Source: Glandiceps talaboti (lineage: Eukaryota > Hemichordata > Enteropneusta > Spengelidae). Taken from it: a stretch of 64,000 bases of DNA. The notes below the pieces were generated by a model. The model saw only the letters and a list, made by a program, of their open reading frames with translations. It made no database searches and had not been told where the DNA came from. Of this stretch, positions 1 to 12,900 are shown one piece after another (within the stretch, counting starts at the first letter, position 1; every line of letters starts with the position of its first letter). The position numbers and the translations under genes are program-made. The stretch covers positions 7,586,975 to 7,650,974 of the forward strand of contig NC_135554.1 of assembly GCF_964340395.1 (NCBI RefSeq). Reading direction: 5' to 3'.

Positions 1-63
1 TGGTCATGTTCTGATCATGGAAGTATAACCCACGGTCTGATCTAGTAGCAGTATATCAACGAC

Positions 64-93
64 GAATCTACATTACAAACAAACAAACAAACA

Positions 94-175
<82 letters not shown>
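64..175. repeat. (AAAC)n then (CA)n microsatellite
   Basis: A short run of acaa/aaac units passes into an almost pure CA repeat with one CG interruption. Confidence 0.95.
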
Positions 176-177
<2 letters not shown>

Positions 178-1177
178 TGATATTAAAAAGCACGCAACAC
201 AAAGGTTGGTTCACATCCCTCGCATCAGTACCGGTACCCATTCTACTGAGTTATAAATATAAATCACATTCTCAGCTACAACATTGAACTTGTATGATAC
301 AAAAATCTTCAGAATGTGCGGGCCATATTTTCACTACCGGCATTGGCAGTCACCATCACTGCCTTTAAAAAAAATTAATACAGATAAATGGAAGCAAAAA
401 CAATCCTCTTGACGGTAGTTTAGTAGTCAGTTATGAATTATGTAACGTTAAATAACGCTATTCAAATATTTCCCTCTATGCCTCCCATATACCGATAGTA
501 AATCTTCAAACATCCATACAGACATGCGGACTTTGCTCCCTACTAGATACATCCATGTTTTACGTTACTTTCGTATTGCAAATTTAGCTGATGATGTCAT
601 GTCAAAGCCACGTGGTCTAAAAACCTGAATCTCCGTACATACATTTCGATATGAAATTATTTATCCGTGATGTTTAGAATTTTGGTCGGTCAATATAGTT
701 TCAATGACCAAGTGTGACCCCCACTGATGTCTAAAGTACTAATATCAGTACCTGACCGGCCATGGCCATGGCCTTGTTTTTGTTTTTGATTTTCTTCAAT
801 ATTCAAATCTACGTAATGTCTGGTTTGTTAGGCCATAAATTCCAAGCATATTTACCATGATATCACAAATATAGACCAGTTACAGAAAGTAATAAGTGTC
901 AGCAAAATACTGTAATATCGACACTGTTTCACGGATTTTAGGGACGCTGGTGCTTGGATTATTTTACGGTTGACATTACCTAGCCAGTAATATAAGGAGT
1001 AATACATGGGTATTTTATCCCTGGACTCTGTTTATATCGAAATGGAATAAGCTGAAACAGTTCTTCTTTGAGCAGGAAATATGTTGTGATTATGGATATT
1101 ATATATATACATGTATATAATTGCCAACACATCGGCAACGAGAGTAATGACATTGACTATACGTAATATGTAAAGAT
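176..1177. other. Unassigned sequence
   Basis: No splice-flanked open exon, RNA gene or recognisable mobile element was found here on either strand. Confidence 0.5.
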
Positions 1178-1600
1178 GTAGTGTAAAATTGGAATACGGT
1201 CGTCAGGAACTAGATTAGGGTAGGGGGAGGCTCAGGAGAAAAATTGTTGTCACGGGAAAAAAACGAATTGGGACGTGCGTGAAAATTCGGATTGTCTGAA
1301 AGGGGCCCGGAGTCACGTACAAATATTTTGCTCATGAGTTGAACCAAATTTAACTCCAGGAGCAGACGTTTAACAAGCGTATTTTTAAAAGGGTGACTGG
1401 CAGAGAATGTGTGTCTCTTGAAGGGTAGACAATATACTCGCGATAGACTGTGGGTTTCAGGCCACTGTGTCAGACGTGGTCTTGGAGGAGTCAGTACAAT
1501 TCCTCCAAGAGTGGTAAGAGGCCAAGCCTGAAATAGACGGGTTTGCAAGTAGAAGTTTACATGCCTTGTCTGTGGTTTACATTGTGCACGCAAAACATCT
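1178..1600. repeat. Dispersed repeat, related to 4365-4510 and 62402-62445
   Basis: The stretch from the words agtgtaaaat and gtcgtcaggaac recurs near 62402. The segment with gggcccgg, gctcatga and caggagcag recurs at 4365-4510 in the same orientation. No protein was recognised. It is an interspersed element of unknown class. Confidence 0.55.
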
Positions 1601-2830
1601 CACAAAACCGGCCATAACTAAAGCGGCATATCAGTAAATATGAAAAACGTGATCTTGGTAATTTGGATACCAGTTCTGAAAATATTCTCTGGGAAAATAG
1701 GTTAAAATGAACATCGAGATAGCTGCCTATTTCCCATTGTTTATAAATCGTCAAGAGGTTAAGCTATCCACTCAGATGAACCACTCTTTGTCACTTTATA
1801 ATCTGGCATTATACATGGGATAAATTCCAAAATGTACATGTTTTATCGTTTCATTTTGGACTTTATAGAAGTTGATGACTAAAATTACCTTACCCTCGAT
1901 GAAAGTTATGAATGCGACTAGGTTTTACCATAGACAGGGTGGAGGGTCTATGGTTTTACCTACTAGAATTAGTTGCGACAAGATTGTAAATGCACATGGG
2001 CGAGTTTTGCCAGATTGCTTTATTTCAAGTGATTTGAAAATTGTGAATGGCGGACTTGGCCGTGGTCCATCGAATTGTCGAGTACTACCGTGGTGGCACT
2101 AGTCGTTCCTCACTGGAACGGCAAGTGCCACCTTCCGGCGATATTTATTGTCTTTGAACCTTTCTCAACAAATAAATCACACATAACTCCCCAAACGCTT
2201 CCATTCTAGAAATCCGGTGCCGACCCTAAACCTTTTTAATAAAGAAGAAAAATCAGTAAAATCGAGAAAATTGTGAGTGAAGTCTTGCCAGAAATGGTCA
2301 TCAACTTAAAAAAGACAATAAAAAAACGCGGTTCTTCCAATCTGGAATGCAGAGCAGATGTCTTTGAAATAGAATTATTTAGTTTGGTTTAAAATTTAGT
2401 TGAAGTGGGCACAAAACTTGATTTGGTTCTGACTGTTCTGAATTTAGGGACACGAAATCGTCTCCCTGATGGCAGGAGTTCAAAGTGTTGGGACATAATG
2501 TGGCCTTTGTCATTTACCATTTTCCCAGCTTTGTTTTGTACACGAGATGTAAACATTTCATTCAAATTAGTCTACTTTTCACTCAATACTTTACTAAACA
2601 CATTTACAATTTTGTTCAAGACACTCTTGTAGCTAGTCCCTAGACTACCAAACCAGCACAAAAAAGAAAATGTTAAACCGACTCAAAACTCCGATAGAAT
2701 GTCTGTAATACCTTGGCATTTACAAAATTTTAGGCCCCTCAATTGTTGTAGACAGTAAACTCTAGATTGACATTTCTTGTTAATGAAATCTGTGTTGGCC
2801 TTAACATTTGATTTATTATCCAAGACTGTT

Positions 2831-2930
<100 letters not shown>

Positions 2931-2994
2931 ATATTTAGTCACCTGTTCAACTTTAACATTGTCAATAAAAAGGTCGGGCACTACTTTAGGGTTC

Positions 2995-3205
2995 TTCCTA
3001 AAGTCGACCTTTCGTCCAAGTAGTTTTCTTTACACCAAGTAACAAACCTATCAACTTCATCGAAATAAGTACGGTCAGAATTTGACAGGTCAACTAATGC
3101 AGAGTTATCAGAATATTTGATAAGTGGATTTGTATCGGTACCTGATGAGCAGTCATTTGTGTAAAGTGTAAATAGTTTGTGTGAGAGTATCGTGCTCTGT
3201 GAGGC
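2995..3205 (-). mobile_element. LINE reverse-transcriptase relic
   Basis: On the minus strand one frame reads GASQSTILSHKLFTLYTND, then LIKYSDNSALVDLSNSD and FVTWCKENYL. This is the GVPQG...FADD region of non-LTR reverse transcriptases, as in Rex/Babar-type elements. The catalytic F/YADD is YSDN, so the fragment is dead. Only the palm section remains. Confidence 0.65.
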
Positions 3206-3544
3206 ACCCCTAAATGTTGAATGGAAGGCTGAACGTGTTCAAAGTAAATTTCAGTGTTATATTTTGAGTCGTATATAAACATATATGTAGTCTTTGAGTA
3301 TGGGAGCTACAAAAATGCTTGACAAGTGTTCATTACGGGAAGTAGGCTGAAATGTTTTGAGATTGCTGAACGAGAGCTGCAAAACTTTAACCTCAGACCA
3401 CTTCTCCTCAGCCCTGGTTCAAATTCTTAGGTCATAGTGGTGTAAACTACATCTCAGACCACAATGTAGTGACCTGAGACTACATGTACATGTAGGCCCT
3501 ACCTACTGGTATATTATGTAACTGCACTTGACGCCAGTGTGATT

Positions 3545-4330
3545 TCTAACTAAACTGTGTTATTGAAAGAACCGATGTGACGTCATCTGTTTTCTTTGTA
3601 CCTGACACAATCCTAGCTGCTGTATTTTGGGCATGTTCAAGAGGGACAATGTTTTTAGCTGGCAGCCCATACAGAAGGGCCATTCAGTAGTCAGGTATCG
3701 ATGATATAAGTGCATGACCAAGGTTCTGACAAACTCCGTTTGTAAGATACTGGCGTATGCGACCATAGACAGTGGAGGGGCCCCCTCCACTGTCAATGAT
3801 GCGACCTATTGTTCGGGGGTGAAAAAGAACTGATCTACATGTCAACGAGATGTGCTTCTTGAGGTTATAACGGTCATCAATTGTTACACAAATGGTACAT
3901 GCTGAATCCACTAACTGCACAGAAGACGATCCCATGTTGATGTGGTTCATGAGACGAGGAAGCCTGTTGAACTGAGACGTGATAAGGAGGACCTCGGTTT
4001 TGCCATCATTAAACTAGCTTATTTTGGGTCGTTTAATATCATGTGCAACAGTTTCCATCTTAGTTACTGTAGTTGACGTATGTGATTGGGGAAATATATT
4101 GGTAAATCTGGTTGTCGTCTGCATGTTGTTGCATATTGAGATTTTGATGTCGGATTAGCTTTCCAAGTGGTGATGTGTATAGACAGCATACGCGTGTAAG
4201 AGTGGACCAAGCACAGGGTTTTGTGACACTCCACACTGCAAATGTTTGGTTTCTGATATGCCTTGTACAGAAATGGACTGTTGTATATTTTTGAGGTATA
4301 AAGACTCTAGTCGAATGCCTGTAATACCGA
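3545..4330 (-). mobile_element. CR1-like LINE reverse-transcriptase relic, frameshifted
   Basis: Reading on the minus strand, fragments in changing frames give LYTSPLGKLIRHQNLN, QQHADDNQIYQYISP, then SSSVQLVDSACTICVTIDDR, FHPRTIGRI and GLPAKNIVPLEHAQNTAARI. These match the palm and thumb of CR1/Jockey-group LINE polymerases. YADD has become HADD and the frame is broken several times. It is an old insertion. Confidence 0.7.
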
Positions 4331-4364
4331 GCTCGGAATAAACTTGAAATTATGCTGGAGTCAG

Positions 4365-4510
4365 AATTTACGGGGGGGGCATGAACAAAATTGAGGTTCA
4401 AAGGGAGGGGGGCATGACAATTGTGATGGTCTGAAAGGGCCCCCGAATATTCTGCTCATGATTCGAACCAAAATTAAACCTCAGGAGCAGTTGTTTACCA
4501 AGTAAATTTA
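4365..4510. repeat. Dispersed G-rich repeat
   Basis: It has a ggggggggc tract followed by gtctgaaagggccccc and caggagcag words, shared with 1215-1375. A further piece recurs at 4652-4695. Confidence 0.5.
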
Positions 4511-4528
4511 CATTTGTATAAGTGTATG

Positions 4529-4602
<74 letters not shown>
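4529..4602. repeat. (TC)n microsatellite
   Basis: A pure TC run. The long serine-leucine or arginine-glutamate reading frames across it are artefacts. Confidence 0.95.
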
Positions 4603-4605
<3 letters not shown>

Positions 4606-4849
4606 GCCGTATGTCTCCTTCTCTCTTGCTCTATCTCTCTGTGTGGAGACTTTGTTGAACATTCAAACCACAGGAGCAATCGTTTACCTTGTACTTTGCA
4701 AAATTGTTCACTTCATTTACCTACCACACATTTAATTATTAGGCAGCCAATGGGCAAACGAATGTGTGTGTCTGCCAAAATATCTATGTATTAGTTAAAG
4801 CGTAGGTAATACAGTTGTAAAATAATTTAATGAGAGTACAATTTGGGTA

Positions 4850-5250
4850 TTGAAGACAATTTTCAAGTACTTTATGGCTTCCAATAATGTGTATGGTTTG
4901 AAATATTATGCCGCTAAATGGCCTCCTACATGTCCTTATTTTTCAAACAATTGCCTACTGTGGGAGGGGGACACACCCTCCCCACTAGTTATCGAAGGGG
5001 GGTGCCGTTTCTGTCAAGACATAGGATTCAAAAAGAAAACTCTGCTGGTTAAGTTTTTCCAAGTACAGGTTACAGCCCAATGAGCCCACATCCATTTGTA
5101 AAGAAATCTCTATGTCTGATATGTATGGACACTGAAGTTGATTTCCACTGTTAGCTTACAGTGTGTCATATAGTGTACCATACTGTACTTCTCTGACGTG
5201 TATGGGGAGGGGGTAATGTATAATTGCATATTAAAATATGTGCAGCCGGG
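4850..5250. repeat. Low-similarity dispersed repeat
   Basis: The phrase around 5095-5165 (rtatggacactgaagttgat, tccactgttag) recurs near 60240-60300. No coding potential was recognised. Confidence 0.4.
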
Positions 5251-5543
5251 GGGGGGGGGTATGGACGTCGCCATCTTTCAAGCGCTAAATTACCTGTTAA
5301 TCGAGATTTGTTTCAAAACATTAGCATGGTTGATAATATATGTGAAAGGGGTAAACTAAGAATGGTTTCTGGGATCGCCTAAGTCAACACGACATATATT
5401 GTGGATGGTCTGAGATATTCGATTACGATTCACATCGTCCGATTTCCAATCGTCCCAATATCCATATTAACATTCTTTATCGTTTCAAAATCACAAAAAT
5501 GCATATGTCGTGGTGGGGTGAGTACCGACTCTAGTTTGGTCTC

Positions 5544-5545
<2 letters not shown>

Positions 5546-5631
<86 letters not shown>
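5546..5631. repeat. (TC)n microsatellite
   Basis: A pure TC run followed by degenerate C/T-rich sequence to 5660. Confidence 0.95.
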
Positions 5632-5632
<1 letters not shown>

Positions 5633-5660
5633 GTCTCCCCCTCTCTCTCGTCTCCGTATC

Positions 5661-6784
5661 GAAACTTATTCAGTCATAAAATCATCAGGTTTCTGACAAT
5701 TTCCAATACCTGTTACAAGAAAGACTGCAGTACAAGAATATTTGGTTAGCTACATGTATTACATCTGATGCCTTATACGTGACACGCACGATAATTGTCC
5801 AGTTTGCATCAGAGGGTGTGCCTCGCCTTCTGTACATGTGCCGTACGTCTGGCTTGTCTGTCAGTGTCACATTTTGCTTCCCCTCTTCAGTTTTCTCAGA
5901 TGTTTTAAGAATTTAAACATAGTCAGTGTCTGATCGACAAAAATTCTTTCCACTGAAGTTTAGAAAACATTTAGTGCAACTCTACGTAAACGTCATGTTG
6001 ATGCATCATACATCATCATGAGACGTCACATTGACCTCACACTTCGCTTCGCGCTTCCTTCAACGTCCGGTCGTTATGAAACTAGTTCGAAGGCTTTCGC
6101 TAGCGATAGCGTGGCCAGTCTTGTTTTACTGCGTAATCGTCTAATGTTTTCCAAATAATTATGAATTAATTTATCTTTTTGTTTACACTTTGGGTATTTT
6201 ACTTGCTATTAGAACTCCCGAGCAACTCATATTTAATTTTCCAACCTTAGAATTTGTTCAATGATCGTATGGTTTGAGTACTTTCCTAAGCCGGTCCCAC
6301 AACTGTTATACTTATAAGTTATAGCTGGGCGTTGTGACCGGTAACCGGCTATTATCTACATCACTGCCTACTAGGTACGTCAAAAACACACCGTTCGCAC
6401 ATGTGAGCCTGATTTTAGGCAAAATATCGGGCTATTAGAGTGCATACAGGCCCCTTTGTTCGCTTGTATTGTTTGCATTTGGTATTTGGCATTTCGCACG
6501 TTGTTTATTTGCACCATTCACAGTGTCTTATCATGCTTTGTGTAACTTGTAAGCCAAATCGACAACTGAGCCAACGGTTTTACTAGACAAATTTGAAACA
6601 AATTTTGCGTCAGTTTGATGGTAAACCTGCTATATTGACTACCAAACTTAGTTAACCCCAGTTATTTTTACTCATGTTGCATCACCATATATTTAGAAAG
6701 AGTATATATGAAATATGAGAGCCATGTGAAACTTCTTCAGTGCAAAATGGGATGAAGATATGAGGGCAAAGTCAGTGCTCCTTA
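5661..6784. other. Unassigned sequence
   Basis: A 61-codon open stretch on the minus strand at 5685-5870 has no recognised domain and no convincing splice sites. Nothing else could be supported. Confidence 0.4.
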
Positions 6785-6938
6785 TAGTCTCGCTGCCAGA
6801 CTCGAGACTATCGTCCCTAATCTGTTTACCGAGCGGCGCAGCCGCGAGAAGAGCGGGACCAGTCCCCCTCTATTCTCGCGGCTGCGCCGCTCGGTAAACA
6901 GATTAGGGACGATAGTCTCGAGTCTGGCAGCGAGACTA
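6785..6938. mobile_element. Perfect hairpin MITE-like element with 9-bp target site duplication
   Basis: Arms 6785-6850 and 6873-6938 are exact reverse complements (66 bp), separated by a 22-bp loop. The element begins TAGTCTCGCTGCC and ends with its inverse. The flanking 9-mer TGCTCCTTA occurs at 6776-6784 and again at 6939-6947. A 9-bp target duplication and long terminal inverted repeats are typical of Mutator-like elements, with Merlin as an alternative. There is no coding capacity, so it must be moved by a transposase elsewhere. Perfect arms imply a recent insertion. Confidence 0.85.
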
Positions 6939-6947
6939 TGCTCCTTA

Positions 6948-8215
6948 CAGCAGTTTGTTTTTCCCGCATATGCATACATTACCCATAATCCTTTTAAGTA
7001 TTCTGCAGATATCTGTGCAATGTGCACTCATGACTCATGAAAATCTGGAATGCACTGATCGAAGCCAATTGTACAGTTATACTATAAAAACAGGAGTTAT
7101 GAGTATACCACATTGAAATAAAACAAGAGAATAAGAGATGAGGGCCCTCAGAATCGTCACGTAGAGTGATATAACAGTTACATGGATGCCGGGCATGTAC
7201 CCATAGGTACGGGCCCGGGGGGGGGGGTTCTGCATGCCGAACGTCATTAAGTATTTCCTTTACTTTGGTGCTCATGATCGTAATTTGGATGATGCCCAAG
7301 ATATTTGAGGCGTGAATACCTGTTGTTCTTCTAAAGGCTTGTTTATTACTGTGAAGATCACACCCTAACACTTAATTGTTCTATAAACGACACATGGACA
7401 AGAATACTATTCCCATAGAGGTTAGTCTAGTTAATTCCTGATGGACCGTATTTCGTTCAGCGTTACGTTGTACATAACACGGTCAGTCAGAAACTATAGA
7501 CGACATGGACGACATGGATGCCATATAATATTCCCAATAGTCACTCAATTTTACTTGGCTAGAAATAATGTCCACAGACTCAAATCTGTCAGCACGTCTC
7601 TACTGTGAGTTTGTTGACGCTATTGGCCGGTCAGGTTTGTTAAGAAGCTCCATACACTAGCAATATTTGTAGCCCAATTTTAAACTATTATTGGAAACGA
7701 TTGTCATGTCATCTAAATCTGTATTACTATGCATCAAACGCGTAGAAATGTGAAACACGTTTAGTGGTGGCGGTATGTAGTGCATAATGAAAAGGCGTAC
7801 TACGAACATTTATTTCAAAATGAGCCCTGTGATATTACAATCTACGTACGTCCTAACCATGTAGTTCATATCATAAGCCTGCTTATATACATGTACATAC
7901 ATATGTATCGAATACACTAGCTACACGTATAGCGTTTATGTACGTATTGATTGCAAGCACGGTAGATTTGAATATTCATTTGTTTACTGCCCGGTTATCG
8001 GGGTGAACTCATGAATATATTCTGAACTAAATGCAAATGTATTCAAATCACTTCCGACTCGCAATCTGAACTATTTTTCAGATCGAGTATAATCCGATTA
8101 GACAGGCGCTAATGGGAAAGTACAGAAACGTCCACCTCATCAGCATAAAAGTACAGAATTGAACTCAATCTGAACTATAGTACGGAAAATGTCGTAATCT
8201 GTACTATTTTTTCTA
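6948..8215. other. Unassigned sequence left of the duplication edge
   Basis: No FN3, membrane or phosphatase exon is visible on the minus strand. A G-run lies at 7214-7228. If the second RPTP copy continues, this is intron. Confidence 0.45.
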
Positions 8216-8276
8216 CTAGTGAGTAGTATCAATCAACTTACAAATATAGTAAATTAAGAATATTAATACGTATTAC

Positions 8277-8834
8277 CTCCCAAATAACGTGTATTTCCGA
8301 TGAAATAGGTGTAGTAGCTTTAATGAGCGTTGGTGAACCTAATGGGTCTGTGAATTGAATAACAAAATATATGCTCAGACATTCACACAATTGTCATTGT
8401 CTCAACATCAGCTGCATGTGAAAATCTATATTATGACAATGCATTACAATATTTCAAAATTATAATCCAGCTATTTAAGTGGATAAGTCAGTCGTACTCA
8501 AAACATTCTTGGTAAAACTTACTGTCACATGATGTTTCCCCTGTTATATGTGGGCTTAAACTACCACCACCACCTACACCAGGTCTGTAGGCCTTTAAAG
8601 CAAACATGTAGTTCGAGTATGGTGTCAAACCATTCACCACTGAAGATGTCTGAGTTGGAAGGACATTTTGGTATTGAACAAAGTCGTTCTCACTGGTGTT
8701 CTTGTACCATACTTCGTACTTTTCTATCGGACCATCACCAATATCAATACTACTTTGCCAGGCATTCCAATTCACGGTCACTTGCGTTTTGTTGACATTG
8801 GTTATCCATGGTTCACTTGTTAATTGTGGTAGTA
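8277..8834 (-). CDS. Second copy exons 7-8: FN3-1 and first half of FN3-2
   Basis: Exon 8523-8834 has VNWNAWQS, EKYEVWYKNTS and LTPYSNYMFALKAYRPG. Exon 8277-8347 is 71 nt, the same as its partner (DPLGSPTLIKATTPISSEI, then HVIWE). An FN3 domain cut here cannot fold unless another exon follows. Confidence 0.8.
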
Positions 8835-9876
8835 CTGGAGGTAACGGAAATGGTTATGTTAGTGTATTTTTGCAAAAAATAAATATGATCGTCGGATATT
8901 TGGTTAGTGTTTAAGGATATGCGAGTTAGTTATTCCTACGATAATTTGATTTGATACACTAAACGAAAAGTCATATTTGACTATGTCTTTCCACCGGGGT
9001 AAATCTTTAGCAGAGGATGTGTAAATGTGGTGAGTATGAGACGAGGTGATATCTCCCGTGGGGGTTGTAGGCAGTCAAAAGTGTCACTTCGTCTCGTACT
9101 ACCCCTTGACAGAGATGATAGTTAGGTGGGTCAAAAGTAGGGTAAAGGTGGGTAAATTTGATACTTTACATGAGATACAAATATTTGTTCATGGACAATT
9201 CAATCCCTGGCTCTTATCCTTGCTAACTGTAGTGAAAGAGGTATGTATTTGCTGATGAAAAGCTGGTATGTTTATAGGAATTATATAACAATATTGTATC
9301 TGTTGGTACTTCAGTATCAATTCAGCTATTCAATTGTTGCTTATTCTATTATATTATTACTGAAGTTATCCAATGGATAGACTAGGTTTGTGCATGTCCG
9401 ATTTTTGGCCGTTCCAAGTATGTGTGGTAACTCTATCCTAGTTCTCAAGATAATGATTCGTTGCCAAAATCGTATTCAAGTGTACAATGTAAGAAACGTT
9501 CCATTCTAAATATCCCCTTTTCAGTACTAATGTATTACTCTGATGGCTCTTGTAAACTCAGAATGTAATGATTACTGCAGAAAAAGTCTTTATTATCCAA
9601 TCCAAACTTACCATTTATAGACAGCACTTGTCTTTATTGTAGCTGGACAATTTTTTTTTACATAATTATTTGTAGATAAACTCCAACACAAAGAATATTT
9701 TCAAATCTTAACATTACGAGATATGATTACCATGACAAGTTGAATATACGACAGCTACAACAACAACATCATCGAAATAAGGCTATGGCTGTTGTAAGTT
9801 ACGTCATTTTTGGACGAATTATATACTGCAGGTAATGGGTCATATATAATATAATATATATAAACACATAACACTC

Positions 9877-9915
<39 letters not shown>

Positions 9916-12900
9916 CTTTGTCTTTCTGTCTCTCTGTCTCTCTCTCACTCTCTCTCTTCTCTCTCTCTCTCTTTCTCTATCTATCTCTCTCGCTCTCGCT
10001 CTGTCTGTCTGTGATATTATAAACTTACCAAATGTCAACGCCTCAATTTCTTTAACATTTGATGTACCACCACTATATGTAGCGATGCATGTCACGTTTT
10101 CACCGTTAGTTACAGGCACTTCATTAAAAGTATATATGTGAACATAGTTAGGATGCACTCCGTCTATTGTTGATGTAGGTGAATATAAAGTTGATCCTGA
10201 TTGTATGGTGACAGTTGTCTGTACATTGCCTTGTACTGAACATGTGAAATTAGTCGGTTGACCGGAATTGACTATCGCGTCTTGTGTTATGGTGGTTATA
10301 AATGGAAGACCATCTAACAGAAAAATACAATAATGATGAAGTAAATACAGCTGGATCGAGTCAACATGCCAAACTGGGCTACAAGACTTGATACAAATAC
10401 AACTCAACTAAAGTTTCAGTAAAATGAATGTCCGATATACGATTTAATGCAATATACCACAACCAACTAAAATAACTTGAAATTTTGAAATGTTGATCGC
10501 TTGATACGAATTCGTAATTTGAAATTACATTTTAAAAAATCATCTCTGGATAGAGTAGGATTTTCCTTGGCCGTCGTTAGCCACTCACCGGAAGAAATAT
10601 ATTCAATCAAATTGATTTGTAGGTTCCTAGACTAAAGAAAAAATGACATTTAAATTTACTATACTACTTATAGATAAAATTGATCTCTAAATTCAGATGT
10701 ACGCTAATTATTGGTACTCACCTATATTCAATGAATACATTGGTTTGAAAAAAATAATACCCTTTTTACAGCCAGTGCATATATTTAATGGACATTTATT
10801 TCTTAGTCGACGTCATGACTTTCGCGAAGCACACTATAATATATATCTAGCGTTCCGTAAAGGCAATTGTGGGAAAGTATAGGTTCAACTTTTATTTCAC
10901 TATAACCATATTGTGAGATAAACTTGTAATTGCTTTAGGTACCAATACTGATCTAATTGAAAGGTTCCACTGCGTGCAAGCTTTCTTATGACAGATGTTA
11001 AATTGTAGAAATTGGTAATTGTCTACCAACGCATTAATATATATTTACTGGGCACATGTACACCCGATACAGGCATGCGTGTAATTACCAATTAATATAC
11101 AACTACGACATTCGACGGACAAGTCGAGAAAAACGGTACACTAGTTTGATGTATACATACCAAACAAATACACACACGGTAAGTTATCAAAACCATAGCA
11201 CAAAGCGAAATACATCCGAAATAAGCAAATTGCTATTCAATATTCATGAATCAGTATATAAACAAGTGAGAACAAAAAATGCAGCCTCTTCCCATGGCCA
11301 CTAACCAAGAAGACGGGGTTGTCTTAGCGAAACAGTTGTATATACCAGAAACTGGAAGCAGTAACTATGCCACGGGAGCCACATCATTGCAGTTACACAA
11401 ATCTTTTTCGTGAAATCCACAGTACAGTCATGCATAAAATGGACAGGTAGGCATTATACCTAATTGGGTTTCAAGACATGTTATTTCAATTAGGTGTGTG
11501 AAGTTGGCTCCCTTTTCCTAGGCCTGTTTCCTTATTCACTTCCTTATTCGCAATTTGGCTGTTGTGCCCATACTTCTCTACTGTGAAGTTGTTAGCTCAC
11601 AAGACGTCGACAAATTCTGCAACAGCTCACACCAAACACGAGGGAGTGAAACCCTGGCACTTGATTCAGTTGTAAGGGGTGTTAACTTCGTAAAAACTAA
11701 TACTTTTGTCCATTTCTCTCGATCTTTTGTTTACCATTCAACGCCATCTTGTATTCTAATCATGTTATTCTCGAGTCGGTCGGAAATTAAAAAAAAAAAA
11801 TAAATTCTGATGTCGGAGCTGCAAATTCGGGTCGGTCGGGAGATGAGAAACAGAAAAAAAGGGCCGCCCTTACCTGATTGGCAGTTAAGTCCTATAAACC
11901 CGTCAACACACATCGTTGAACATTCACCAGTAGTCCTATCACACGGTTGCAAACAGTTACAATTGGTACATATACCATTCTGATTAAATGTACTGTAACC
12001 ACAACCTTACAAAATACAGGAACATTAGTTGTAAGTTAAACGAAAATACCAATGACTTCAGTTAATGGTCGAATGGACAATTGGCTAATTTATGATCAAC
12101 AAGCCTTCGTAGAAGCTTGAGCTCCCTAATGTAGTTTATTTGCGTGTAACTAAATGAACACCATTAAGTACATGTGATATGCAAGACATTAGCTGATTCT
12201 ATTAAGTGACCCTGAAGGTCAATATTAAGGTCGAAGGTCAATGAATTAATAAAAAGCTCATATCTAATTATGTATGGGCAGGCATTTGAATGAAATCCCT
12301 ATGTTTTAATTAAAAGTTCGAGTTTTGCATTAGCAAGAACATGGCCGTCAGTCAGTATAAATGGAATGAGCTCAAAGAATAACAATTGATCAAGTATCTT
12401 CCTGCCTATATTAATTGTACATGTGCACATGATTTAAAAGAAATTAAACACAAATGAACAACACTGATTACATGTGACGTTGAAGAAAATAATGGATGCT
12501 GACATTTGACCCTGAAGGTCAATTTCAACGTACGTATCAAAAGATATATTGTGTTTGATATTATTGGGATAGACACTTAAATCAAGTCTCAGTGTGCTAT
12601 AATTTACATAGAAATTATTTATCGAGAAATCAAAACATGGCCGCTATTTGGTCAAATTTTCATATTTCACAAAACAAAGTAACAGTCCTTATATACAACA
12701 TTATATAAAAGGTCACCGAAGTGCAAACACTCTGGTTGGGAAATTGGAGATTTCGTCGAGATACTCCGTTCGGGGTCAAATGGCCTATGTCACCAATCAA
12801 GATTGTGGGTGTATTTTTTTCATATGATACAGCTACAGCTTATAAACTGAATCTGGCTGCACCACTCAAGGGACTGTCAGATGTACTGCAATGCTGGACC

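Noticed and set aside
5685-5870. Minus-strand open stretch (KPDVRHMYRRRGTPSDANW) as a missing exon of the second RPTP copy
   Set aside because: It does not resemble FN3 and its putative splice sites are weak. No paralogue in the full gene.
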